Source: Oxalobacteraceae bacterium UBA4003 | Lineage (GTDB): Bacteria; Pseudomonadota; Gammaproteobacteria; Burkholderiales; Burkholderiaceae_D | NCBI GenBank assembly: GCA_002384815.1 | Contig: DGBN01000016.1 | Span: 27,999-91,998, forward strand | Length of the DNA stretch: 64,000 bases | Direction of reading: 5' to 3' | In this document: positions 52,025-61,422 of the stretch, piece by piece | Position numbering within the stretch: position 1 is the first letter of the stretch | Layout: every line of letters starts with the position of its first letter | Program-made: the position numbers and the translations under genes | The notes under the pieces: generated by a model | The model's input: only the letters and a program-made list of their open reading frames with translations | Told to the model about the DNA's origin: nothing | Database searches by the model: none

Positions 52025-52054
52025 ACGAGCACGCACCGTCTTCAAGGCTGCAGG

Positions 52055-52318
52055 TCAAGCTTCAGGTCGTCGTTCAGCCGATGGCATATCCTTCACTGCG
52101 CTTTTTTCCTGCTCTTCATTGTTCATCATTTCTTCGCGCCGCTGCATTTCCTGCGCCCGACGTTTGCGTTTGCGCTGTCCGGTGCCCATCACGTATACAA
52201 TAATCGACACCGGCAGGACGCCGTACAGCAGGAAAGTCATGATGCCCGCGATGGCCGATGTTTCCGTGATCGACATCATGAAAACGACGTAAATCCATGC
52301 GATGGCAATAATGTACAT
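52055..52318 (-). CDS. Small two-helix membrane protein
   Basis: An 87-residue protein with two membrane helices (about 3-20 and 22-44: ITETSAIAGIMTFLLYGVLP, VSIIVYVMG) followed by a highly charged cytoplasmic tail rich in Arg, Lys, Glu and Met. AGG lies five bases before the ATG. It lies between pgeF and phaC on the other strand; I recall similar small proteins in other Burkholderiales. The function is unknown. Confidence 0.75.
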   Translation of the reverse strand: MYIIAIAWIYVVFMMSITETSAIAGIMTFLLYGVLPVSIIVYVMGTGQRKRKRRAQEMQRREEMMNNEEQEKSAVKDMPSAERRPEA

Positions 52319-52373
52319 AGATGCCTGAAATCAAATTCAAACCGCAAAGATACTCGAAAAGAGAATTGCCAGC

Positions 52374-53987
52374 ATGAATAAGTCCGCATCGCCCCCGCCT
52401 TCTGCCATGCTTGTCGATCCCGTCATTGCAGCGGAATTGCAGAGCGACTATACACAGAATTTTTTGACCCTATGGCAGCAGATGCTGACGGCACAAGTGC
52501 CGCCGCTTGCCGACAAGCGTTTTTCCGATACTGCGTGGCAATCGAGTACCTTGCATGCCTTTAATGCCTCAGTGTATTTACTGAACGCAAAATTTCTGGC
52601 GGCGATGGCGGATGCAATGCAGGTGGCGCCCAAGGCAAAACAGAAAATTCGTTTTGCGGTAGAACAGATGGTCAACGCGATGTCGCCGGCAAATTTTCTT
52701 TTTTCCAATCCGGAAGCGCAGCAAAAAATTATAGCGACCAATGGAGAAAGCCTGAGCAATGGTCTCAAGCATCTGTTTGAAGATATACAGAAAGGCCGCA
52801 TCTCGCAAAGCGATGAAACTGCATTTGAAGTCGGTCGCAACGTGGCGATTACCGAAGGTGCGGTGGTCTTCGAGAACGAACTGTTCCAGTTGCTGCAATA
52901 CAAGGCACTGACGTCCACCGTGTATGAGCGGCCGTTGCTGCTGGTGCCGCCCTGCATCAATAAATACTATATTCTCGATTTGCAGCCGCATAACTCCTTC
53001 GTGCGTTACGCGGTCGAGCAGGGACATACGGTGTTTCTGATCTCGTGGCGCAATGCCGACGCATCGATTGCGCATGCAACCTGGGACGACTATATAGAAA
53101 ATGGCGTGCTGCAGGCGATAGCCGTGACACAAGCTGTTTCTGCACAGGAAAAAATCAATGCCCTGGGCTTTTGCGTAGGCGGCACATTGTTGAGCAATGC
53201 ACTGGCGCTGGCATGTGCGCGCGGCGAAAAACCGGCCGCGAGTCTGACTTTGCTGACGACTTTCCTCGATTTTTCAGATACCGGCATCCTCGATGTGTAT
53301 ATCGACGAAGCGCAAGTGCAGGAAACCGAGCAATCTATCGGGCAGGGCGGCTTGATGAAGGGACTGGATTTCAATGCGGCGTTTGCCAGTTTGCGCTCGA
53401 ATGAACTGATCTGGAATTACGTGGCATCCAGTTACCTGAAGGGCGAAAATCCGATGCCCTTCGACATGCTGTACTGGAATGCCGACAGTACCAATCTGCC
53501 GGGACCGATGTATTGCTGGTATGTACGCAATACTTATCTGGAAAATAATTTAAAGCAATCAGGAAAATTCAAACTGGCTGGCAAAAAAATTGATTTCGGC
53601 AAAATAGATGTTCCCAGCTTTATTTACGGCTCGCGCGACGATCACATCGTGCCGTGGACCAGTGCTTACGCATCGACCAATATTCTGAATCGCAAGAAGC
53701 CGCAGCAAAATCATTTCGTGCTCGGTGCATCCGGGCATATTGCGGGTGTGATCAACCCGCCCGGCAGGAACAAACGCCACTACTGGATCAATGAACAGCC
53801 TGCGACGGATGCGCTGTCATGGCTGGCCGATGCGACTGAAGTGGCTGGAAGCTGGTGGCCGGCCTGGGCTGATTTTCTGGCGCAACATTCCGGAAAAAAA
53901 ACCAAGGCGCGGCGCAAATTGGGCAATGCCCGATTCAAGGTGATAGAAGCGGCACCGGGCCGTTATGTGAAAGTGAAAGCAAGCTAA
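52374..53987 (+). CDS. phaC: Class I poly(3-hydroxyalkanoate) synthase
   Basis: A 537-residue polymerase turning (R)-3-hydroxyacyl-CoA into PHA on granules. The lipase-like box with the catalytic Cys is LGFCVGGTLLSNALA. The catalytic Asp is in IYGSRDDHIVPWTSAYAS and the His in VLGASGHIAGVINPP. The N-terminal domain (about 1-180) is typical of class I. The thiolase and reductase genes (phaA, phaB) are not next to it; phaR follows after 183 bases. Confidence 0.95.
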   Translation: MNKSASPPPSAMLVDPVIAAELQSDYTQNFLTLWQQMLTAQVPPLADKRFSDTAWQSSTLHAFNASVYLLNAKFLAAMADAMQVAPKAKQKIRFAVEQMVNAMSPANFLFSNPEAQQKIIATNGESLSNGLKHLFEDIQKGRISQSDETAFEVGRNVAITEGAVVFENELFQLLQYKALTSTVYERPLLLVPPCINKYYILDLQPHNSFVRYAVEQGHTVFLISWRNADASIAHATWDDYIENGVLQAIAVTQAVSAQEKINALGFCVGGTLLSNALALACARGEKPAASLTLLTTFLDFSDTGILDVYIDEAQVQETEQSIGQGGLMKGLDFNAAFASLRSNELIWNYVASSYLKGENPMPFDMLYWNADSTNLPGPMYCWYVRNTYLENNLKQSGKFKLAGKKIDFGKIDVPSFIYGSRDDHIVPWTSAYASTNILNRKKPQQNHFVLGASGHIAGVINPPGRNKRHYWINEQPATDALSWLADATEVAGSWWPAWADFLAQHSGKKTKARRKLGNARFKVIEAAPGRYVKVKAS

Positions 53988-54081
53988 GTGAGTCGAGGGA
54001 TGTCTTCCTTGCGGGTTTTCTTGCGCTGCGGCAGAAATGTAAAACCTGGCACTAGTTGCGTAAACCTTTGTTTTTCAGCAC

Positions 54082-54114
54082 TATAATGGCCTGACGAAGC
54101 GAGCAGGGCTCGCT
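54082..54114 (+). promoter_or_regulatory. Likely phaR promoter with a short hairpin
   Basis: A perfect TATAAT (54082-54087) lies 84 bases before the phaR ATG. The best -35 match, TTGCGT (54056-54061), is 20 bases away, which is long. Downstream, AGCGAGC and GCTCGCT (about 54098-54114) form an inverted repeat with a three-base spacer. It could be a regulator site or a leader hairpin. Confidence 0.45.
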
Positions 54115-54170
54115 TGCTGAGACGACTGAAACAAATAAATGCGTTGCGACGCAACAAGTTGGGATTCCTG

Positions 54171-54743
54171 ATGACGAGTACAAAAAAAATCGCTGAACGT
54201 TTGATCAAGAAGTATCCGAATCGTCGTTTGTACGATACGCAAACCAGTTCCTACATTACGCTCGCCGACGTCAAACAACTGGTGCTCGATAGCGAACAGT
54301 TTTCGGTAGTCGATGCGAAGACCGGTGAAGATCTGACACGCAGTATTCTGTTGCAGATCATTCTGGAAGAAGAAGCCAATGGTTCGCCTATGTTCTCCAG
54401 CGCGGCGCTCTCGCAAATCATTCGCTATTACGGTCATGCAATGCAGGGCATGATGGGTTCGTATCTGGAAAAAAATATCCAGGCCTTCATCGATATCCAG
54501 AACAAGTTGACCGAAAACTCCAAAGGTTTGTATGAAGGCAAACCCTTCAGCCCCGAAATGTGGGCGCAGTTCATGAACGTACAAGGCCCGATGATGCAGG
54601 GCATGATGAGCAACTACATCGAGCAGAGCAAAAACCTGTTCGTGCAAATGCAGGAACAGATGCAAACGCAATCGAAGAATATGTTCGGCGCTTTTCCCTT
54701 TACCCCGCCCGCACCACCTTCTGGCGATAAAAACAACAAGTAA
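54171..54743 (+). CDS. phaR: PHA synthesis repressor PhaR
   Basis: A 190-residue DNA- and PHA-binding repressor of phasin genes. The N-terminal DNA-binding domain RLIKKYPNRRLYDTQTSSYI, TLADVKQLVLDSEQFSVVDA is diagnostic. The C-terminal half is helical and Met/Gln-rich (NVQGPMMQGMMSNYIEQSKN), suited to binding the polymer surface. The ATG at 54171 gives the family N-terminus MTSTKKIAERLIKKYPNR; earlier in-frame starts lie in the leader. Confidence 0.95.
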   Translation: MTSTKKIAERLIKKYPNRRLYDTQTSSYITLADVKQLVLDSEQFSVVDAKTGEDLTRSILLQIILEEEANGSPMFSSAALSQIIRYYGHAMQGMMGSYLEKNIQAFIDIQNKLTENSKGLYEGKPFSPEMWAQFMNVQGPMMQGMMSNYIEQSKNLFVQMQEQMQTQSKNMFGAFPFTPPAPPSGDKNNK

Positions 54744-54852
54744 CAGCGTATACCATCCACCTTGCGTGAGATGGCAGGCAGGGCGGTCAAGAGGGTACAA
54801 TAGCGGCTTCGTTTCCTTACACCGACTCCACGCTTTTTTACCTGTCTGCACC

Positions 54853-56217
54853 ATGACCAACGCTCCTCAAGCAACACCCAAGATCGGCTTCGTTTCCCTC
54901 GGATGCCCGAAAGCCCTGGTCGACTCAGAGCAAATCCTTACCCAGTTGCGTGCCGAAGGCTATGACACCGCCAAGTCCTACGATGGTGCCGATCTGGTCA
55001 TCGTCAATACCTGCGGCTTCATCGATGCTGCCGTGCAGGAATCGCTGGACGCCATAGGCGAAGCGCTGCATGAAAACGGCAGGGTCATCGTGACCGGTTG
55101 CCTGGGTGCGAAAAAAGACGCAGATGGTGACGATATCATCCAGAAAGTTCACCCGAAAGTACTGGCCGTTACCGGTCCGCATGCGCTGGGCGAAGTAATG
55201 GATGCCGTGCATCTGCATATGCCGAAGCCGCATGCACCTTTCCTCGATTTGCTGCCACCGCAAGGCGTCAAGCTGACGCCCAAGCATTTTGCGTATCTGA
55301 AAATTTCCGAAGGCTGCAATCATCGCTGCAGTTTTTGCATCATCCCTTCGATGCGCGGCGATCTGGTATCGCGTCCGATTGCAGACGTGATGATGGAAGC
55401 AGAAAACCTGTTCAAGGCCGGCGTCAGGGAGTTGCTGGTGATTTCGCAAGACACCAGCGCCTACGGTGTCGATATCAAATTCCGCATGGGCTTCTGGAAC
55501 GGCAAGCCGGTTAAAACCCACATGACGCAGCTGGTGGAAGCGCTGGGTGAACTGGCGGCTCCGTATGGCGCGTGGGTGCGTTTGCATTATGTGTACCCGT
55601 ATCCGCATGTGGACGCGATCATTCCGATGATGGCAGAAGGAAAAATTCTGCCGTATCTGGATGTACCTTTGCAGCATGCGCATCCGAATGTGCTCAAGCG
55701 CATGAAGCGTCCGGCCAGCGGTGAAAAGAATATCGAACGCATCCAGGCATGGCGCGCGATGTGTCCTGATCTGACGATACGCTCGACCTTTATCGCCGGT
55801 TTTCCCGGCGAAACCGAAGCGGAATTTGAATACCTGCTCGACTTCCTGAAGGAGGCGGAGATTGATCGTCTGGGTTGCTTTGCCTATTCGCCGGTCGAAG
55901 GGGCAACTGCGAATGACATTCCAAATGCAGTGCTGGAAGAAGTACGCGAAGAGCGTCGCGGTCGCGTGATGTTGTTGCAGGAAGAAATTTCCAAGAAACG
56001 TTTGCAGGCGAAAGTCGGCAAGACCATGCGCGTGCTGGTTGATGAAGTCAGCCGTACAGGTGCAGCAACTGCGCGCTCGGGTGCGGATGCGCCGGAAATC
56101 GACGGTGTTGTCTACGTCAAGGCACCGTACGAGCCGCATATCAAGTACAAGGTCGGCGAATTCGTCGATGTCAAAATCACTGGTGCCGATGCGCATGATC
56201 TGTGGGCAGAAGCATGA
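54853..56217 (+). CDS. rimO: Ribosomal protein uS12 methylthiotransferase RimO
   Basis: A 454-residue radical-SAM enzyme adding methylthio to Asp88 of ribosomal protein S12. The N-terminal cluster domain has three Cys (VSLGCPKALVDSE, VIVNTCGFIDAA, VIVTGCLGAKKDADGD). The radical-SAM site is ISEGCNHRCSFCIIPSMRGD, and a TRAM domain closes the protein. The ATG at 54853 begins MTNAPQATPKIGFVSLGCPK; earlier in-frame starts lie in the phaR spacer. The stop overlaps the next start (ATGA). Confidence 0.96.
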   Translation: MTNAPQATPKIGFVSLGCPKALVDSEQILTQLRAEGYDTAKSYDGADLVIVNTCGFIDAAVQESLDAIGEALHENGRVIVTGCLGAKKDADGDDIIQKVHPKVLAVTGPHALGEVMDAVHLHMPKPHAPFLDLLPPQGVKLTPKHFAYLKISEGCNHRCSFCIIPSMRGDLVSRPIADVMMEAENLFKAGVRELLVISQDTSAYGVDIKFRMGFWNGKPVKTHMTQLVEALGELAAPYGAWVRLHYVYPYPHVDAIIPMMAEGKILPYLDVPLQHAHPNVLKRMKRPASGEKNIERIQAWRAMCPDLTIRSTFIAGFPGETEAEFEYLLDFLKEAEIDRLGCFAYSPVEGATANDIPNAVLEEVREERRGRVMLLQEEISKKRLQAKVGKTMRVLVDEVSRTGAATARSGADAPEIDGVVYVKAPYEPHIKYKVGEFVDVKITGADAHDLWAEA

Positions 56218-56729
56218 TGCAAAAGATTTTTACGGTATCCCTGATTGCAACGCTGGTTTGGGCAGCCAAGGTATCTGCTGCAGACACAGTGAATCAAGTT
56301 GCAGTGGCCACAGTCTCCACATCAGCACCCGTAGTTGTATCGTCTGCCCCCATCATTTTCCAGAAGCCGGTAGTTTTGCGTGGTACCGTCGCTGATGCAC
56401 GGATACAAGTCAACCTTCGTCCAAAAGAAGAAGTTGATGAAGGACATGAGGGCGAGTACTTCATTTTCGGCAATTCACACAAGATACTGCTGGCTGGCGA
56501 AATCGAGAAAGATGGCGTACTTTTCATGGAAGAGTCCGTGAACGGTACGGATATTTCAGGTCAATGGGATGGCAAGCTGGAAGGCGATGTACTCGCCGGC
56601 ACGTGGATGTCGGCTGATGGTGCTGTCACCAAACCGTTTTCGCTGAAAATTATTCCGCAAGTACAAAAGTCGTCGCAAAAACAAACTTCGTTCAAGGCAG
56701 GCCAGAAGGATGTCGCCAGCAAACAGTAA
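56214..56729 (+). CDS. Exported hypothetical protein
   Basis: A 171-residue protein with a signal peptide (MMQKIFTVSLIATLVWAAKV, cleavage near VSAAD). The mature part looks beta-rich: KPVVLRGTVADARIQVNLRP, EYFIFGNSHKILLAGEI, SGQWDGKLEGDVLAGTWMSA. The last motif resembles sequences of extracellular ligand-binding or lipocalin-like sheets, but I cannot assign a family. It is coupled to rimO by a four-base overlap and precedes metC by 33 bases. Confidence 0.72.
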   Translation: MMQKIFTVSLIATLVWAAKVSAADTVNQVAVATVSTSAPVVVSSAPIIFQKPVVLRGTVADARIQVNLRPKEEVDEGHEGEYFIFGNSHKILLAGEIEKDGVLFMEESVNGTDISGQWDGKLEGDVLAGTWMSADGAVTKPFSLKIIPQVQKSSQKQTSFKAGQKDVASKQ

Positions 56730-56762
56730 GTAATAAGCAGTAATTCGCAATCGGAGAATCAC

Positions 56763-57929
56763 GTGACAGATCGCAAATCCTTTCAGACCGCACTGATACA
56801 CAATGATTATGTGGCGCCCGAAGGATTCGCCGCCTTCCCGCAAGCGATCCACCACGCATCGACAGTCTTGTTCAAAGATGTGGCCAGCATGCGCTCACGC
56901 AACTGGCAGGACAAGACGGCTTATACCTACGGCCTGCACGGCACGCCGACTACCTTCACGCTGGAAGCACGGTTGGCGGCCATCGAAAACGGCAAGCATT
57001 GCCTGTTGACGCCCAGCGGCCTGTCGGCGATTGCGCTGGTCGATTTCGCCTTTCTCAAAAGCGGCGACGATGTACTGATTCCGGATAACGTCTACAACCC
57101 GAATCGCGAACTGGCCAATTGGCTGGCGCATGATTTCGGTATTACTGCGCGCTACTACGATCCACTGATCGGCAGCGGTATCGCCGACCTGATTCAGCCC
57201 AATACCAGACTGATCTGGACCGAAGCACCGGGTTCGGTGTCGATGGAGGTGCCGGATATTCCTGCCATTTGCCTGGCAGCGCATGCAAATGGCGTGCTGG
57301 TCGCGCTGGACAATACCTGGTCGGCCGGGATTGCATTGCGTGCTTTCGATCTGGGCGTCGATATCGTGATGCAGGCGCTGACCAAGTATCAATCCGGTGG
57401 TTCGGATGTATTGATGGGTGCAGTCATCACGCAGGATCAGACCTTGAAGCACAGGCTGGAACTGGCGCATATGCGTCTGGGTTTTGGCGTGAGCGCTGAT
57501 GACAGTTATCTGGTTCTGCGCAGTTTGCCGACCATGAAATTGCGTTTCGAGGCGCACGATGCTGCGGCGCGCAAGGTTGCGGCCTGGCTGCAGACCCAGC
57601 CGCAGATCACTACCGTCCTGCATCCGGCATTGCCGGAATGTCCGGGGCATCAAATATGGAAACGTGACTTCAGCGGTGCCGGCGGCTTATTTTCCATCCT
57701 GTTCGATGCGCGTTACAGCGAAGTGCAGACGGATCGCTTTGTCGATAGCCTGAAACTGTTCAAGATAGGTTTCAGCTGGGGGGGGGCGAACAGCCTGTGC
57801 GTACCGTATCGCATGCAACAGATGCGGCAGAACTGGCCGCATCAGGGACAATTGCTGCGACTCAATATCGGGCTGGAAGACCCCGACGATTTGATAGGCG
57901 ATCTCAGGCAGGCGTTCGACGCGCTGTAA
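56763..57929 (+). CDS. metC: Cystathionine beta-lyase (MetC)
   Basis: A 388-residue PLP enzyme splitting cystathionine to homocysteine, pyruvate and ammonia in methionine synthesis. The PLP Lys is in MQALTKYQSGGSDVLMGAVI. The substrate and cofactor residues lie in KTAYTYGLHGTPTTFTLEAR, DNVYNPNRELANWL and VALDNTWSAGIALRAFDLG. The shape is that of proteobacterial MetC rather than cystathionine gamma-synthase. The start is GTG with GGAG seven bases upstream. Confidence 0.92.
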   Translation: MTDRKSFQTALIHNDYVAPEGFAAFPQAIHHASTVLFKDVASMRSRNWQDKTAYTYGLHGTPTTFTLEARLAAIENGKHCLLTPSGLSAIALVDFAFLKSGDDVLIPDNVYNPNRELANWLAHDFGITARYYDPLIGSGIADLIQPNTRLIWTEAPGSVSMEVPDIPAICLAAHANGVLVALDNTWSAGIALRAFDLGVDIVMQALTKYQSGGSDVLMGAVITQDQTLKHRLELAHMRLGFGVSADDSYLVLRSLPTMKLRFEAHDAAARKVAAWLQTQPQITTVLHPALPECPGHQIWKRDFSGAGGLFSILFDARYSEVQTDRFVDSLKLFKIGFSWGGANSLCVPYRMQQMRQNWPHQGQLLRLNIGLEDPDDLIGDLRQAFDAL

Positions 57930-57988
57930 AACCAGACATCCCTTGTGGATGCTTTTTTATTGGCAAAGGCTGATGCGCGTTTGCAAAC

Positions 57989-58741
57989 CTACTTGCCCTG
58001 CAGGCTGCGTGCGAAGCGCGGCAGCCTCACTTTTTCACTGGCAGTTTCCAGCGGTGGAAGGCCGAGGAAAATGTGTCGGTACGACGCGTACAGAATTCCT
58101 CCTAGTATTGGATACAGCGGCACCACAGTAAGTCCATGGAACAGGGCGCCGGCCATCAAGCACATGGCACAGACAAAGACCACGATGACAACAAATTTGT
58201 TTTGATTGAAAGCCTTGAAGGTGTGCTCCAGGCACATCCTGAGCGGAAGATCGGTGCATACGATGAGCGGAATCGCAAACCAGGGCAGGATCACCAGTAA
58301 CCAGATACCGATGGAAAACAGCGCCTTCGACCCGGCCATGAACTCACTAATTTCATGCGTCTTCTCGATATAGACAGACGGCTCTCCGGAGGGAATGGCG
58401 GTACTTTGAACAATATGAAGAATGATGAATATTGCCATGCTCAGCGTCACTACCGTCGCGGCTGAGCAAAGCAGAATGCGCAACAGGGAAAAGGGCGATG
58501 ATTTCAGTATCTTTGCAATCGATTCGGATGAGTCCGCGCTATATGCGACTAGGACAAACGCGCCGACCAGGACGGGAGAAATAATAGTCAGCACCAGCGC
58601 CGGGAACTGGCCGGCCACACCCAGGGTGAAAAGAACAAGAGCAACATTCAGTACGAAATGCTTGCTGGATAAATGCAATGCTTCGCTGACCCAGCGTCGC
58701 CAGCTGGATGCGTCAACCTGTCTCGGGCCAAAAGTATTCAT
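57989..58741 (-). CDS. Multi-pass membrane protein, unrecognised
   Basis: A 250-residue protein with five or six hydrophobic segments (HFVLNVALVLFTLGVAGQFP, LVLTIISPVLVGAFVLVAYS, LLRILLCSAATVVTLSMAIF, IWLLVILPWFAIPLIVC, FVVIVVFVCAMCLMAGALFH, PILGGILYASYRHIFLG). Between helices 3 and 4 there is a polar loop of about 30 residues. The plan resembles BPSS1780/DUF-type inner-membrane proteins with six helices, but I cannot name it. It stands alone. Confidence 0.72.
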   Translation of the reverse strand: MNTFGPRQVDASSWRRWVSEALHLSSKHFVLNVALVLFTLGVAGQFPALVLTIISPVLVGAFVLVAYSADSSESIAKILKSSPFSLLRILLCSAATVVTLSMAIFIILHIVQSTAIPSGEPSVYIEKTHEISEFMAGSKALFSIGIWLLVILPWFAIPLIVCTDLPLRMCLEHTFKAFNQNKFVVIVVFVCAMCLMAGALFHGLTVVPLYPILGGILYASYRHIFLGLPPLETASEKVRLPRFARSLQGK

Positions 58742-58893
58742 TGCGATTCATTACCTGCTTTTTTTTACAGCATAAGTAAATCCAGGCGGGAACGCAAACC
58801 TGTCCTGCCTCCTGCAGGAAGCGTGTGCCGATTTTCGTGCAGGAATCAGTTCTTAAGCCGATGGAATATGTGATGAAAGAAAAAAACATGAAT

Positions 58894-58921
58894 AAAAAAG
58901 CATCCGGATGGATGCTTTTTT
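58894..58921. terminator. Bidirectional terminator
   Basis: AAAAAAGCATCC (58894-58905) and GGATGCTTTTTT with a GGAT loop. It ends the minus-strand DUF4870 gene to its right, and could stop plus-strand transcription too. Confidence 0.85.
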
Positions 58922-58941
58922 ATGGGCAAAAGAAAATACGG

Positions 58942-59301
58942 TCAAGGCATCGTCTTGTTATCGTTCAAGTCGATGATGCCTTTGATCAGGCGATACAGCT
59001 TCCATAACCATGCGACAGTCCAGACCAGGAAGGCTGCCGGAATCAGGATAATGGTCATGAACAGGATGCAGCCCAGCGTCATCCACACCAGATACCACCA
59101 GAACGAACGGATCTGCCAGCCATGATGACTGTAGACAAAGGTGCTGGCACTATCTGCACGTTTGACGTAATTGATAATCAGCGGGATGAAGGAAAATGCA
59201 CCGAGCGAAAAAATCAGGCTGGCAGCGTGCGCGATATACAACCACCATGCGAGATTTTTTGCCGATTGCAGCGGACTATCTAAAACGAGTTCTTGAGACA
59301 T
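58942..59301 (-). CDS. DUF4870-like membrane protein
   Basis: A 119-residue inner-membrane protein with three helices (about 18-42, 66-85 and 85-103) in the Tic20/DUF4870 pattern. Visible are WWLYIAHAASLIFSLGAFSF, then YVKRADSASTFVYSHHGWQI and FWWYLVWMTLGCILF, with a final WKLYRLIKGIIDLNDNK. The function is unknown. It lies alone ahead of a strong terminator. Confidence 0.83.
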   Translation of the reverse strand: MSQELVLDSPLQSAKNLAWWLYIAHAASLIFSLGAFSFIPLIINYVKRADSASTFVYSHHGWQIRSFWWYLVWMTLGCILFMTIILIPAAFLVWTVAWLWKLYRLIKGIIDLNDNKTMP

Positions 59302-59465
59302 GGGCGAGTCCTTGTGGGTATGCAGTCAGATGCATAAATGGAAATGAAGTTCCGCTCGTCAACATTTTTTGAAATGTATCGCTGCAAGCATTTTAAACGA
59401 TCAAGTCCGGGCAGGGGGGGGCGGCATGGCGCGACTTATGACTGGCCGTATCTGCGAGAATGGGC

Positions 59466-59497
59466 AAAAAAAACGGGGCCGTAATGGGCCCCGTTTT
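59466..59497 (-). terminator. Terminator of the lactate permease gene
   Basis: On the minus strand AAAACGGGGCC (59497-59487) pairs with GGCCCCGTTTT (59480-59470), and the T-run extends to 59466. It lies just after the permease stop codon. Confidence 0.88.
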
Positions 59498-59514
59498 CAT
59501 AACGGCAGCTTTTC

Positions 59515-61188
59515 TTATTTGACAACCATATATGTGAATGGAATCACATAGGCTTGCAGTGTCACCAGGAAGCCAACCAGGATGGCCAGGGCGATCGAGT
59601 GGAAGAACACGTAGCGTAGAATGTCGCCCTCGTGGCCATACCATTTGGTCGCGGTAGAGGCGACCACGATCGATTGCGCATCGATCATCTTGCCCATTAC
59701 GCCGCCGGAACTGTTGGCCGAGGCCATCAGGACTGGTGGCAGGTCGAGTTGCTCTGCCGTGGTTTTCTGCAGGCTGCCGAACAAGACGTTGGCGGCAGTA
59801 TCTGAACCGGTCAGGGCGACGCCCAGCCAGCCGAGCAGGGTGCCGAACATCGGATAGAACGCGCCGGTATGGGCAAATGCCAGGCCGAGAGTTGCATCCA
59901 GTCCTGCATATTTGCACAGGTAGCCGACCGCGAACATTGCACATATGGTCAGCAGCGAATAGCGTACCAGTACGATGGTGTTCCAGTATTCCTTGAGCAT
60001 CCGGCGTAAGGAATAGCCCATAAACAAGCCTGCCACGATGGCGGAAACCAGAATGCCGGTACCAGCCATCGATAGGACGTTGAAGTTATACACAGCGGCT
60101 TCGACGAATGGTTCTTTGGCCACTGGCGGCATTTTCATGACCATCTTGTCGAGGCCGGGAATTGCATATTTCCACGACCAGATCGAGTCAATCGCCTTTT
60201 TGAAGAACGGCGTACCCCAGACAAACACGAAGACAGACAGAATGAGCCAAGGCATCCACGATTTGGCGACGCTGATCTTGGCAGTTACAGTGTTGTCTTC
60301 AGTGACAGGTTCATCCTTGATGTCGTCCTTGGAGTTGTCGTTGCGATTGCGCAGGGCAGTCGAGGTCCAGATTTTCTTTGGTTGCCATATTTTCAGGAAC
60401 ATCGTCAGCGCACCCATCGATACGATGGCGGCAACGACGTCCACCAGCCACGGACCGTGATAGTTGGAAACCAGGAATTGCGGCACGGCAAACGATACGC
60501 CTGCTACCAGAATCGCCGGCCAGATTTCACGCATGCCGCGGAAGCCGGCAAATGCCCAGATCAGCCAGAAAGGCACCAACACCGAGAAGAATGGCAGCTG
60601 ACGTCCGATCATGGCAGACAGATCCAGGACGTCGATGCCGGTCACGGAAGCCAGGGCGATCACCGGTGCACCCAGTGCGCCATAGGCGACTGGAGCAGTG
60701 TTGGCAATCAGTGCCAGGCCGGAAGCAGCCAGAGGCGAGAAGCCCAGACCGATCAGGATGGCACCAGTGACGGCGACAGGCGTGCCGAAACCTGCAGCAC
60801 CTTCAAAGAACGCGCCGAAACAGAAGGCAACCAGTAGCAATTGCAGGCGACGATCTTCGGTGATGCCGCCTATGCTGTTTTGCAATACCTTGAAATATCC
60901 GTTCAGTGTCGTTAAGCGATGCAGGAAGATGATGTTCAGCACGATCCAGCCGATAGGGAACAGACCCGCTGCAATACCGTAACCAGCCGCCTTGCCTGCC
61001 ATCGCAACCGGCATGCCGAACACAACAGCGGCAATGCCGATGCCGACCACCAGCGCCAAGCCGGCAGCCAAGTGAGCCTTCATGTGGAAGAATGCCAGCG
61101 CTGCCAGCAACACCGCAACCGGAATGCCGGCTGCCAGTGTGGAGAAGGCGAAGCTGTTGAGCGGATCATAGACTTGCTGCCATATCAT
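59515..61188 (-). CDS. lldP: L-lactate permease (LctP/LldP family)
   Basis: A 557-residue inner-membrane transporter with about 12-14 helices, taking up lactate (and often glycolate) with protons. The family blocks are FCFGAFFEGAAGFGTPVAVTGAI, GYGAL-type loops (NTAPVAYGALGAPVIALASV), GTLLGWLGVALTGSDTAANVLFG and SANSSGGVMGKMIDAQSIVVA. It starts at ATG 61188 with AAGG upstream. No lactate dehydrogenase gene is adjacent. Confidence 0.93.
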   Translation of the reverse strand: MIWQQVYDPLNSFAFSTLAAGIPVAVLLAALAFFHMKAHLAAGLALVVGIGIAAVVFGMPVAMAGKAAGYGIAAGLFPIGWIVLNIIFLHRLTTLNGYFKVLQNSIGGITEDRRLQLLLVAFCFGAFFEGAAGFGTPVAVTGAILIGLGFSPLAASGLALIANTAPVAYGALGAPVIALASVTGIDVLDLSAMIGRQLPFFSVLVPFWLIWAFAGFRGMREIWPAILVAGVSFAVPQFLVSNYHGPWLVDVVAAIVSMGALTMFLKIWQPKKIWTSTALRNRNDNSKDDIKDEPVTEDNTVTAKISVAKSWMPWLILSVFVFVWGTPFFKKAIDSIWSWKYAIPGLDKMVMKMPPVAKEPFVEAAVYNFNVLSMAGTGILVSAIVAGLFMGYSLRRMLKEYWNTIVLVRYSLLTICAMFAVGYLCKYAGLDATLGLAFAHTGAFYPMFGTLLGWLGVALTGSDTAANVLFGSLQKTTAEQLDLPPVLMASANSSGGVMGKMIDAQSIVVASTATKWYGHEGDILRYVFFHSIALAILVGFLVTLQAYVIPFTYMVVK

Positions 61189-61422
61189 GTTTTTTTCCTT
61201 TGACCAGGGTTGCTATTTTTTCCATCCTCGCTGATCGTTGCAGCGCAGGGCACCGTACGATAGCAGCCACTTCTCGGCGTGCTGATGCAAAAAATTAATC
61301 TGTCAGTGAAATATTTTGATATGGATGAAGGCTTATGTTGTGCCTTCTTTTTTGGCAGGAAAAATAAAGCAGAAAGAAGAATGAAACAGGGAAAGTATTT
61401 CAGTTTTGAAAACTTGAATGGA